A DNA stretch of 64,000 bases from NCBI RefSeq assembly GCF_900269665.1, contig NZ_LT985361.1, forward strand, positions 4,734,677-4,798,676, given 5' to 3'. This DNA comes from Nocardia suismassiliense (GTDB lineage Bacteria > Actinomycetota > Actinomycetes > Mycobacteriales > Mycobacteriaceae). The translations under genes and the position numbers were made by a program. Below the pieces are notes generated by a model. That model saw only the letters and a list, made by a program, of their open reading frames with translations. It did no database searches and had not been told where the DNA came from. This document shows, one piece after another, positions 1 through 7,915 of this stretch (position 1 is the first letter of the stretch; each line of letters opens with the position of its first letter).

Positions 1-499
1 TGGCGGTCATCGGACCGCGCGCGGCCCTGGCCTGAGCGAGGCTGGTCAGCGTGGTCGATACCGTGCCACCTTGCTGGTCGGTGTCCACCAGGTAGGCGTT
101 GTGGTCGTCGTAGCCATACATGGCGACCACGTGACCGCCGAAGTGCACCTTCGACGTGAAGTAGTCCAGGTAGAAGCTGTCGAGCTGCAGTCCGACAGGG
201 TGGCCGGCACCGAGGAGGTCGACCACGTTCTCCCACGCCTTGCGAGAGGAGGCGGTCTCCTGGACCAGAAGCTCCAGCCCGAGCCTGGTGGCCAGGTTTC
301 TGGTGAGCTCGAACGGCTTGACCCGTCCACCGAGGAAGGGAAAGCCCATGCTCTTACTGTCCCAGTAGATGAACGACAGTCCCGAACCGAGACCGAACAT
401 CATCGGCTCGGACAGCTCGAGCCCATGCTGCCGCAGCAGCACACCCAAAGCTGTTGTCTCGCAGTGCCGCATACCGCGGGCCTCAATGTCGATCAGCAT
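1..499 (-). CDS. BtrH N-terminal domain protein (partial, 3' end outside window)
   Basis: The minus strand is open from the window edge up to an ATG at 499. It encodes 166 residues beginning MLIDIEARGMRHCETTALG. The RHCETTALGVLL segment near the N-terminus, the central GLGSGLSFIYW and the later HFGGHVVAMYGYDD resemble the N-terminal domain of butirosin biosynthesis protein H (BtrH_N), a Cys/His papain-like fold. BtrH itself transfers an acyl group from an acyl carrier protein to an aminoglycoside. Many actinobacterial relatives have unknown substrates. The C-terminal half lies beyond position 1. An AGGAAGG lies about 14 nt upstream of the chosen start, a little far; an in-frame ATG at 532 is an alternative. 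Upstream is a strong hairpin (624-654). The family call is from remembered motifs. Confidence 0.6.
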   Translation of the reverse strand, partial: MLIDIEARGMRHCETTALGVLLRQHGLELSEPMMFGLGSGLSFIYWDSKSMGFPFLGGRVKPFELTRNLATRLGLELLVQETASSRKAWENVVDLLGAGHPVGLQLDSFYLDYFTSKVHFGGHVVAMYGYDDHNAYLVDTDQQGGTVSTTLTSLAQARAARGPMTA

Positions 500-623
500 G
501 GCTATGCGGACACCTTCCTGGGCGGCGATCATCACTGTTATCGGCGCTTCCGCTTGCCCAAGCCAGACAGGCCTCACGTACAGCCCGCACTCTTGGACGG
601 CAAAGAAACCGCGCTGCCATCAT

Positions 624-654
624 GTTGGACTCTCCCGTGATGGGAGAGTCCAAC
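624..654. repeat. Perfect 13-bp inverted repeat (hairpin)
   Basis: GTTGGACTCTCCC at 624-636 and GGGAGAGTCCAAC at 642-654 are exact reverse complements around a 5-nt loop (GTGAT). It lies upstream of the BtrH-like gene and beyond the 3' end of the oxidoreductase gene (stop at 759), so it could be an operator or a terminator without a U-tract. A 40-codon plus-strand frame (640-762) starts inside the right arm, but I see no support for it being a gene. Confidence 0.6.
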
Positions 655-758
655 GCTATCCCGGCCGGACTTCTGGCCCGCCTCGAGCAGATCGGGCACT
701 ACCCGGCGAAATCGGTCCGGCCGCCGCTCGGATCGATGCGCGGGATGTTCCTCAACCC

Positions 759-1499
759 CTAGGCAGCGACGTGACTCGCGGCGAGCAATGCGTCGACGAA
801 GCCCTCGGCCTTCGCGTCGAAGGCGGCGTAGTGGGCGGTCCGCGCGTCTCCGCCGATCGCCTCGCCGATCACGAGATTGCCTTCGGCGTCGATACTTTGG
901 GGCGACTCCTCGGCATCGGGAAGCAGGCCGACCCGCGAGTCCGCGAAACCGCTGTAGTAGGCCAAGCCGTCGTTGAGCTGGGCTTCCAGTAGCTGCTGCA
1001 TGCCGGGGATGATCGCGTCATCGGCTGTCGCTCCGGCCAATCCGAGCCACAGGATGCGCTTGCCTGCCAGGCGCGGCTTGCTGCGGCCGTAGGCGAAACC
1101 GTAGTTCCACACGGTATCGATCCAGCCTTTGAGCAGGGCGGGAACGCTCTGCCAGTAGACCGGGAACACCACGACCACGACCTCAGCGGCCAGCACGCGC
1201 CGCATGTGCGCCTCGGCGGTGGGGGAGTAGACCTTGTCGCGATTGCCCCACTCGGGCTGGTCCGCGACGGACATCCGCGGGTCGAAGTTCTCGGCCTGCA
1301 GATCGAGGAAGTCGACCGTGTACCCGGCGGCGGCGAGGCGGCCGACGGCGAGGTCGGCGATATGAGCGGAGAGCGAGTCGGAGCGGTGGTGGCCGAGGAC
1401 CACGAGCGCGTTGGCACCCGGTGTGGAGGTATCGGTGGTGCTCGATCCGGCGGCGGTCAGTTCGGCGGTGGGAGTGATGGTGGCGGCGGACTGGGTCAC
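759..1499 (-). CDS. NAD(P)H-dependent flavodoxin-fold oxidoreductase
   Basis: 246 aa. After a ~28-residue Thr/Ala-rich extension, a flavodoxin-2 fold begins at NALVVLGHHRSDSLS (FMN phosphate loop). VVVVFPVYWQSVPALLKGWIDTVWNYGFAY follows, the classic flavin-contacting segment of the MdaB/YwrO/NQO-type quinone reductases. These cytoplasmic enzymes do two-electron reduction of quinones or related electrophiles with NAD(P)H. The gene is divergent from an AraC-type regulator (start 1624) with about 124 bp between the starts, an arrangement that suggests local control by that regulator. The physiological substrate cannot be told from sequence. Confidence 0.85.
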   Translation of the reverse strand: MTQSAATITPTAELTAAGSSTTDTSTPGANALVVLGHHRSDSLSAHIADLAVGRLAAAGYTVDFLDLQAENFDPRMSVADQPEWGNRDKVYSPTAEAHMRRVLAAEVVVVVFPVYWQSVPALLKGWIDTVWNYGFAYGRSKPRLAGKRILWLGLAGATADDAIIPGMQQLLEAQLNDGLAYYSGFADSRVGLLPDAEESPQSIDAEGNLVIGEAIGGDARTAHYAAFDAKAEGFVDALLAASHVAA

Positions 1500-1623
1500 G
1501 GTGAGTTCTCCTGTTCGATCGGGTGCGGGCTGGTCGGCCCGGTCGCCTCAGTCAACCGCGGATCGTGTGGACGATCTATGGGAGATCATCTCCAGTCGAT
1601 AGGAATTCGTCTACGCTGACGGG

Positions 1624-2688
1624 GTGGACCCGTTGAGTTCGTTGTTGAGCGGCATTCGTGCCGAAGGATCGGTCGTGGCCCATGCCGTGCTGCGCCCGCC
1701 GTGGACGATTCGCTTCGCCGACCGTGCGCCCCTGATCATGGTGACGGTGCTGCGTGGCGACGGCACGCTGGTGCTCGCTGATGGATCACGCACGAGTCTG
1801 GTCGCCGGCGACACTGCGCTCGTGCAGGCGGGTGAACCCTTTCACCTTGCCGACACGCCCGACGCGCTCGACCGTCCGCACGAGCGCTATGAGCTGTCCT
1901 GTTTCGTGCCGGACGGATTCGGTCCGGCCGATATCAGTTGCGCGACACCGGAATTGATCGTCACGCCATCCACAACCGGTGTGCCAGGCGAGACTTCGCT
2001 GCTCGTCGGCGCCTACCGGGCATCGGGGCGACGCCACGAACGGCTGTTGCGAGCGCTACCGCAGGTGATGGTGATCCACGAAGACCCTGAAATGTGCTTG
2101 TGGCTGGAACAATCCGCCGCCGACGCAGTCCGGTTCAGCGCGGGCTCGCAGGCGCTGATGGACCGGCTGCTGGACTGGGCACTGGTCTGCACACTGCGCT
2201 CCTGGCTCGCCGAACAGCAGCATTGCGCCCCCGCCTGGTACCGGGGGATGGCCGACCCGATCGTCGGCCCGGCGCTCACCGCCATCCACGACCGGCCGTT
2301 CCACCGCTGGACCGTGGCGAGCCTGGCCGCCGAGGCGGCGGTCTCGCGCGCACTGTTCGCTCGGCGCTTCACCGAAGTGATGGGCGAACCGCCACTGGCC
2401 TACCTCACCGAATGGCGCATGGCCGAAGCCGAAGAACTGCTCGCCGACCCCGCTCGCAGCGTCGCCCAGGTGGCGACCACGGTCGGCTATTCCGACACCT
2501 TCGGCTTCAGTGCGGCCTTCAAACGGCTCCGCGGGACGAGTCCCACCGAGTTCCGGGCAGCGCTGGTGCGGGCCGCACCCCGCGACGAGTCGTCCGGGTG
2601 GATCTCGCGGATCACGACAGCATCGAACCACTCCACGCGCTCACGCCGCACGAGTGCGTCGAGGACCGAGGGCTCGGTCTCGCGCTGA
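1624..2688 (+). CDS. AraC family transcriptional regulator (cupin_6 type)
   Basis: 354 aa from a GTG start. The N-terminal half (about residues 1-190) is a cupin-like ligand domain of the AraC_binding/cupin_6 kind: LLSGIRAEGSVVAHAVLRPPW, then VTVLRGDGTLVLADG. The C-terminal domain has two helix-turn-helix units, WTVASLAAEAAVSRALFARRF and SVAQVATTVGYSDTFGFSAAF, ending in the family signature FKRLRGTSPTEFR. About 40 extra low-complexity Arg/Ser-rich residues follow. It is divergent from the flavodoxin-fold oxidoreductase, its likely target. The inducer is unknown. Confidence 0.9.
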   Translation: MDPLSSLLSGIRAEGSVVAHAVLRPPWTIRFADRAPLIMVTVLRGDGTLVLADGSRTSLVAGDTALVQAGEPFHLADTPDALDRPHERYELSCFVPDGFGPADISCATPELIVTPSTTGVPGETSLLVGAYRASGRRHERLLRALPQVMVIHEDPEMCLWLEQSAADAVRFSAGSQALMDRLLDWALVCTLRSWLAEQQHCAPAWYRGMADPIVGPALTAIHDRPFHRWTVASLAAEAAVSRALFARRFTEVMGEPPLAYLTEWRMAEAEELLADPARSVAQVATTVGYSDTFGFSAAFKRLRGTSPTEFRAALVRAAPRDESSGWISRITTASNHSTRSRRTSASRTEGSVSR

Positions 2689-2794
2689 CAAAACCCGCAG
2701 CGAAAGGTCGACGGCCCCCGGTGCTTCCGGCCGCCTGGGCACCGACCGCCAGCTTCACCGCCTACCTGCGCCGCTACCCCGCGCTGGGTGGATA

Positions 2795-3763
2795 TCAGCC
2801 GAGATCCGGCGTTTTGGCTTCGTGCGGCGCCTTATCCGTCCGCAGCCCGCGCCAACTCGGGTGGCGGAGCCCTTCGGCACTGGCCTCGCGGTATTCGATG
2901 TCGGCCACGAGTTCGGGTTCGACCCAATGCGCCGAGGAGGAGACGGAGCGTGGGGGTGGGATGTCGAAGGGGGTGTCCGGGCGGGTGATTTCGTTGAGGC
3001 GGAACTGGAGGACCTTGCGGTCGCGCATCGTCCAGCCGGTGCCGACGTTGCCGATGTGCACCAGGCGGTTCGCGTCGTCGTAGGCCCCCATCACGATGGA
3101 GCCGAAGATGCCGGAGTAGCGCCCGTTGCCGGGGAGCCAACCAGCGATGACGACCTCGGTGGTCTTGCGTAGCGGGGTTTTGATCCAGGCGGGGGAGCGG
3201 CGGCCGGGCTGATAACTGGAGTCGAGGCGTTTGGAGATGATGCCCTCCAGTCCGTGGTCCCTGGCGACCTCGAGCATGGTGGCCGAACTGACGTCGACGT
3301 AGTAGGGCGGGGTGCGAGTGAGCGGTAGGTCGATCGCCAAATCGTCTAGTCGGGCGCGTCTTTCGGCATAGGGGAGCGCCATGATGGACTCTCCGTTGAC
3401 GCCGAGCAAATCGAAAACGAGGTATTGCACGGGCACTTCACGCAAGAGTTCGGCGGTGGGTCGCACCACGTGCATGCGGCGCTGTAGCCGACGGAAAGAG
3501 GGCACGCCGGTGCCCGGCTCGGGTGCCACGATCTCTCCGTCGACCAGCACGTCCACGCCATCGAGCAGACCAGCAAAAGCAGTGGTCAACTCGGGAAAAG
3601 AACCACTGATATCGCGGTTGTTCCGACTGTAGAGCCGGCACTGCCCGCCGTCCCATCGGCCGAGGGCGCGAATGCCGTCCCACTTCATCTCGATCGCCCA
3701 CAGGCCGGTGTCTGCCGGCGGCCGCCCGGAGACGGCCAGCATCGGCGCCGGCGCTGATCGCAC
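2795..3763 (-). CDS. ATP-dependent DNA ligase (LigC-like)
   Basis: 322 aa from a GTG start. The nucleotidyltransferase domain contains EMKWDGIRAL, the KxDGxR adenylation motif, whose Lys (about residue 27) is the predicted AMP acceptor. VLVDGEIVAP (motif III), LEGIISKR (motif IV) and SPAWIKTPLR (motif V) follow, then an OB-fold domain (VVIAGWLPGNGR onward). Length and layout fit the stand-alone ATP-dependent ligases of actinobacteria (LigC type) linked to accessory repair, rather than a full LigD. It lies 52 bp downstream of helD on the same strand. Confidence 0.9.
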   Translation of the reverse strand: MRSAPAPMLAVSGRPPADTGLWAIEMKWDGIRALGRWDGGQCRLYSRNNRDISGSFPELTTAFAGLLDGVDVLVDGEIVAPEPGTGVPSFRRLQRRMHVVRPTAELLREVPVQYLVFDLLGVNGESIMALPYAERRARLDDLAIDLPLTRTPPYYVDVSSATMLEVARDHGLEGIISKRLDSSYQPGRRSPAWIKTPLRKTTEVVIAGWLPGNGRYSGIFGSIVMGAYDDANRLVHIGNVGTGWTMRDRKVLQFRLNEITRPDTPFDIPPPRSVSSSAHWVEPELVADIEYREASAEGLRHPSWRGLRTDKAPHEAKTPDLG

Positions 3764-3815
3764 AAGATCAGCATATATCCAGCAATCAATATGTATGGGA
3801 CGGTCGCGCCAATAA

Positions 3816-6014
3816 CTACTGTGGTCGGCTCCCGACCTGGGCGGGTGCCCCGGTTTCGGCGAGTCCGGTCAGGGCCTGCGGCAACGGTCCCTGATGTAGC
3901 ACCCCGAGGCGCTGGGTGGCCCGGGTCAATGCGACGTAGAGCTCCGCCGCGCCGCGTGGTCCGTCGGCGAGGATCCGCTCCGGTTCCACGACCAGGACGG
4001 CATCGAACTCCAACCCCTTCGTCTCCGACGCCGCCACCGCGCCGGGCACATCCGGCGGCCCGATCACCACGCTGGTACCTTCGCGGCCGGCCTCCTCGCG
4101 GACGAATTCCTCGATGGCAGTCGACAATTCGTCAGCACTCACCCGCTTCGCCCACGGCTGGACTCCGCACGCGCGCACCGACTCCGGCGGCTGCACATCG
4201 GGTGCGAACTCGGCGAGTACCGCGGCAGCAACGGCCATGATCTCCGCAGGGGTGCGGTAGTTCACGGTCATCGACCGGTAGATCCACCGGCCGGGCACAT
4301 ACGGCTGCAACATCGCGTCCCACGAGGTGGCGCCGGCCGCCGACCGGCGTTGAGCCAGATCGCCGACCACCGTGAAGGACTTGCCGGGACAGCGCCGCAT
4401 CAGCACCCGCCAATCCATTTCGGACAATTCCTGCGCCTCGTCGACAACGACATGCCGATAGGTCCAATCCCGGTCCGCCGCAGCGCGTTCGGCGAGTTCC
4501 CTGGTGTCGCGTTCGAGGAAACGATCCGCCAGGTCCTCGGCGTAGAGCAGGTCCTGGGCGAACAGGTGGTCCTCGTCGTCCATCATGTCCTCGCGGCCGA
4601 CCATCAGGTCCAGCACGCCCGCGGCATACTGCGCCTGCTCCTTGCGTTCCCGCTCGGCGGACTGGTCGACGGGCTTGTCGCGGCCGAGCAGATCGACCAG
4701 TTCGTCGAGCAGCGGCACGTCCGAGACCGTCCAGGCGGTGCCGTCGGTACGTAAGAGGGCTTCGTTACCGCCCGCCGCGCGTAGTCGTTCGGCGGATGTA
4801 TAGAGCTCGGCCAGTAACGTTTCCGGTGTCAGAATCGGCCACAATTCGTCGAGGGCGGCGGTGAACGCGTCGTTTTCGGCGAGCTCCGCGATCAGGTCTT
4901 CGCGCAGTTGCTCCCACGCTTCGGTGTCCGAGCGGGTCAGCCAGCCCTTGCCGATCCGGGCGATCGCTCGTTCGGTGAGCGCCCAGGTGAGGATCTCCTG
5001 GAACACCTCGCGTGCCTCGTTGTGTGGCCGCCCGCTCGTGCGCGCTTCTTCTCTGGCCCACCCCGCGAGCTCGGCGTCGATCCGCACCGTGGTGTCTGTC
5101 AGTTCGATGGTCCGCGGCTCACCGGGTAGTCGCTGGCGATCGGCGACCGCCGCGGCGAGCACGTCCAGGATCTTCAGTGAACCCTTGAGGAGAGCCGCCT
5201 GCGGAGTGTCCTCAGCGGTGACACGCAGGCCGGGCACGAGGTCGCCGGTGGTTGTGAACACGACGTTGGTTTCGCCCAGCGACGGCAGTACGCGGCTGAT
5301 GTGGTTCAGGAACGCCGGATTGGGGCCGACCACCAGCACACCCTGACGTTCCATCCGCTCACGCTGGGTGTAGAGCAGATACGCGACACGGTGCAGCGCG
5401 ACCACGGTTTTTCCGGTGCCCGGCCCGCCCTCGATCACCAGCACACCGGGATGGTCGAGCCGGATGATCTCGTCCTGTTCGGCCTGAATCGTCGCCACGA
5501 TGTCGTTCATCCCGTCACCGCGCGGCGCGTTGACCGCCGCGAGCAAAGCCGCGTCCCCCCGCTCCGCACCGTCCGGACGGCCGAGCACCTCGTCGGTGAA
5601 ATCGACCAGCCGACGCCCACGGGTGTGGAACTGCCGGCGGCGACGCATGTTCTCCGGCGTCGCGGCGGTAGCCACATAGAACGGACGCGCCGCCGGCGCC
5701 CGCCAATCGAGCAGCAGCGGTTCGAACTCGTTCGCTTCATCGAACAGACCGATCCGGCCGATATAGGACCGCTCGCCGGTGAGCGTGTCCAATCGACCGA
5801 AACACAGCCCGTTGTCGGCCACATCCAGCCGCATCGCCTCCTTGGCCAGCGCGCGCACCTCGAAATCCCGTTCCATCGGGGTGCCGTCGTTCCCGCGCAA
5901 CGCCGCCGCGTACCTGCCCTTCACCCGGGCGCGCTCGGCATCGAGCCGCGTGTACAGCCCGGCCACATACTCGCGCTCGGACCGCAATTCGTCTTCGTAC
6001 CCCTCGGTTGGCAT
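3816..6014 (-). CDS. helD: HelD-like RNA polymerase recycling ATPase (UvrD/SF1 family)
   Basis: 732 aa. The N-terminal arm has the coiled-coil start typical of HelD (DELRSEREYVAGLYTRLDAE). Helicase motifs follow: Walker A EGGPGTGKTVVALHR near residue 215, Walker B VVVDEAQELS, VVGDLAQRR, SETKGLEFDAVLVVEP and ELYVALTRATQRLG. HelD proteins bind RNA polymerase and release it from stalled or terminated complexes using ATP; some forms give rifampicin tolerance. The frame is open a further 76 codons upstream, but I chose ATG 6014: AAGGGG lies 4-9 nt upstream and the protein then begins where HelD homologues do. Confidence 0.9.
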   Translation of the reverse strand: MPTEGYEDELRSEREYVAGLYTRLDAERARVKGRYAAALRGNDGTPMERDFEVRALAKEAMRLDVADNGLCFGRLDTLTGERSYIGRIGLFDEANEFEPLLLDWRAPAARPFYVATAATPENMRRRRQFHTRGRRLVDFTDEVLGRPDGAERGDAALLAAVNAPRGDGMNDIVATIQAEQDEIIRLDHPGVLVIEGGPGTGKTVVALHRVAYLLYTQRERMERQGVLVVGPNPAFLNHISRVLPSLGETNVVFTTTGDLVPGLRVTAEDTPQAALLKGSLKILDVLAAAVADRQRLPGEPRTIELTDTTVRIDAELAGWAREEARTSGRPHNEAREVFQEILTWALTERAIARIGKGWLTRSDTEAWEQLREDLIAELAENDAFTAALDELWPILTPETLLAELYTSAERLRAAGGNEALLRTDGTAWTVSDVPLLDELVDLLGRDKPVDQSAERERKEQAQYAAGVLDLMVGREDMMDDEDHLFAQDLLYAEDLADRFLERDTRELAERAAADRDWTYRHVVVDEAQELSEMDWRVLMRRCPGKSFTVVGDLAQRRSAAGATSWDAMLQPYVPGRWIYRSMTVNYRTPAEIMAVAAAVLAEFAPDVQPPESVRACGVQPWAKRVSADELSTAIEEFVREEAGREGTSVVIGPPDVPGAVAASETKGLEFDAVLVVEPERILADGPRGAAELYVALTRATQRLGVLHQGPLPQALTGLAETGAPAQVGSRPQ

Positions 6015-6612
6015 GTGCCCCTTCACTGTTTGTTCTGTTACGACCGTCTGGCGTGCGCTCATGCGGACACCGGTGACCCTTGCCGGACCGGCCACAGCAG
6101 CCTCGCGGCTGCCGCCTCGGTGCGAAGCGCGACCGACACAGCCGTCACTCGGGCGTGACCTCGCAGCTTCACCCCCGCCCCGCCGTCGCCCCGCGACCCA
6201 TACGTCGCCCACCACACATGCACCCAACATCTCCATTTCCACAGGGGGTCTGACCTAGGCGAGCAATTGTGCGGCATCACCCCGGTCTTGCCGCAAGCCC
6301 CCCTGTGCGCTATACATTGAGAGTGGGAAGGAGTAGATCCTTTCCATTTTTCTTGTCCGGAGTAGACGGACCTCCTCGCGACGCCGCATGGACGGTTCCT
6401 CCTGCCGCAACTGGCTGCGCACTGTAGCGCGGTTCCGATGTACACCCTCGAATCGGACGTTCTAAAGTCACGCTTTATAGCGCGGTTCCGGCATGCACCC
6501 TCGAAACGGACGTTCCAAAGTCACGTTTTATAACGGCTGCAGCGACGCTCGTCGTGGACACGGTCAGCCCGACCGACGAATGCGTTTGTGAACACTGAAA
6601 ATTGCGCGAATT
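6015..6612. other. Intergenic region with a 53-bp tandem repeat
   Basis: About 600 bp between helD and the Rpn-like nuclease gene. No convincing gene is present: frames here are short or are upstream extensions of helD. The only clear structure is the duplicated 53-bp block at 6425-6530. The sequence is more AT-rich from about 6450 to 6615 than its neighbours, consistent with a promoter region for the plus-strand gene. Confidence 0.6.
6425..6530. repeat. Two head-to-tail copies of a 53-bp repeat
   Basis: Copy 1 is 6425-6477 and copy 2 is 6478-6530. Both start TAGCGCGGTTCCG and contain CACCCTCGAA, CGGACGTTC and AAAGTCACG, differing at only a few positions. The copies abut exactly. They lie 80-190 bp upstream of the Rpn-like nuclease gene and could be duplicated regulatory DNA or a recombination scar. 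Confidence 0.75.
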
Positions 6613-6651
6613 ATGTCGAAAGTGTCGGTGGCGCAGCGTAATCTCGCGAGC

Positions 6652-7536
6652 ATGCCGCCGAAATACATCCACGAGGGGTTGGTGGAACTGTTCCGCTGTC
6701 GGCCCGAGCTGGCAGCGGGTTTTCTGCATGAGGTATTCGGATTACCCCTACCCGATTTCCAACAGACCCGTACCGAGGCTTGTGATTTCACCGACATCGG
6801 ACCCAAGGAATTCCGCGGGGACATGGCCTTCTCGCTGACCAATGGGGCCGGTACCCCGGTGGCGGGGATCGCGGTCGAGGTGCAGCTACGCCGAGACGGC
6901 ACCCGACAATGGAGTTGGCCAGTTTATGTCGTTACCCTCCGGGCGCGATTGAAATGCCCGGTGTTCCTGCTCGTGGTAGCACCGGACGTCGGTGTTGCGG
7001 AATGGGCGGCGCGACCGATCGACCTCGGGCATCCCGGCATGACCCTGCGTCCGCTGGTGCTGGGCCCTAACCAAGTGCCCGCGGTGACTGATCCGGCTGA
7101 AGCTGTCGCGGTGCCGGAGCGTGCGGTGCTGTCGGCAATCGCGCACGCCGAAGGCCCGCAGGCCCGTGAAGTTCTCTCTGCCCTGCTCGCAGGCCTCGTT
7201 AAGACCGAGGACGAGCGAGCGAAAATGTATTATGACATCGTGCACAAGGCTCTGTCTGAGTCGGCGCAACACCACCTGGAGGAGCTGATGACTACGGGAT
7301 ACGAGTACCAGAGCGACTTCGCCCGGAAGTATGTCGACGAAGGTCGGGCTGAGGGACGGGCAGAAGGGCGGGCGAGCGAGGCGGCCCGCATGGTCCTGAC
7401 AGTGCTGGATGCTCGCGGCATTTCCGTCAGCGACGAAATTCGTACACGGGTGTCGAGGTGCGCTGACGTGGATCAGCTCGAGACGTGGGTTCGGCGCGCC
7501 GTGTCGGTCGGTACTGCGGACGAACTGTTCGACTGA
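6652..7536 (+). CDS. Rpn/PD-(D/E)XK family nuclease-like protein
   Basis: 294 aa from ATG 6652; an in-frame ATG at 6613 adds 13 residues. I prefer 6652 because relatives start just before the HEGLVELFRCRPELA helix; neither start has a clear ribosome site. The core has FRGDMAF and then VAGIAVEVQLRRD, matching the D...ExQ signature of PD-(D/E)XK nucleases of the Rpn group, proteins that promote recombination. C-terminally EYQSDFARKYVDEG is followed by EGRA repeats and a helical tail (LDARGISVSDEIRTRV...LETWVRRA). The last ~250 bp are duplicated immediately downstream. A tyrosine recombinase gene follows. Confidence 0.75.
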   Translation: MPPKYIHEGLVELFRCRPELAAGFLHEVFGLPLPDFQQTRTEACDFTDIGPKEFRGDMAFSLTNGAGTPVAGIAVEVQLRRDGTRQWSWPVYVVTLRARLKCPVFLLVVAPDVGVAEWAARPIDLGHPGMTLRPLVLGPNQVPAVTDPAEAVAVPERAVLSAIAHAEGPQAREVLSALLAGLVKTEDERAKMYYDIVHKALSESAQHHLEELMTTGYEYQSDFARKYVDEGRAEGRAEGRASEAARMVLTVLDARGISVSDEIRTRVSRCADVDQLETWVRRAVSVGTADELFD

Positions 7537-7828
7537 GTTCGCGGTATTGCGTCGGAATGCTCGGATGACTACGGGATATGAGTACCAGAGCGACTTCGCC
7601 CGGAAGTATGTCGACGAAGGTCGGGCCGAAGGTCGGGCGAGCGAGGCGGCCCGAATAGTTTTGACGGTGCTGGATGCTCGCGGCATTTCCGTCAGCGACG
7701 AAATTCGTACACGGGTGTCGAGGTGCGCTGACGTGGATCAGCTCGAGACGTGGGTTCGGCGCGCCGTGTCGGTCGGTACTGCGGACGAACTGTTCGACTG
7801 AGTTCGCGGTACTGCCTCGGAATGCTCG
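7287..7828. repeat. Tandem duplication of the nuclease gene 3' end
   Basis: Copy 1 is 7287-7563 (277 bp) and copy 2 is 7564-7828 (265 bp). They are near-identical, run from the ATGACTACGGGATA codons to 27 bp past the stop codon, and abut exactly. Copy 2 is 12 bp shorter because it lacks one EGRA-coding unit. The junction leaves the first gene intact and creates a stub reading frame behind it. Confidence 0.9.
7565..7801 (+). pseudogene. Duplicated C-terminal stub of the Rpn-like gene
   Basis: This 78-codon frame begins MTTGYEYQSDFARKYVDEG and ends VGTADELFD, repeating the last ~80 residues of the upstream nuclease-like protein. It lacks the entire nuclease core. It has no ribosome binding site beyond whatever the native internal methionine has. 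It is most simply a tandem-duplication remnant, although a separate C-terminal domain polypeptide cannot be excluded. Confidence 0.7.
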
Positions 7829-7915
7829 CTAGATCGGTGATGCGTGCTCAGAAGTAGAACGCACTGGTCGGTGCGGTGCTTTCTTGACGGCAGTTGAATG
7901 GTGCCTTCCGCACGT

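Noticed and set aside
640..762. A short plus frame beginning in the 624-654 hairpin (MGESNAIPAGLL...)
   Set aside because: 40 codons, no ribosome site and no recognisable match; it could be a remnant but cannot be supported.
6015..6242. 76-codon N-terminal extension of HelD
   Set aside because: ATG 6014 has a good ribosome site and the extension is Arg/Gly-rich without similarity to HelD N-termini.
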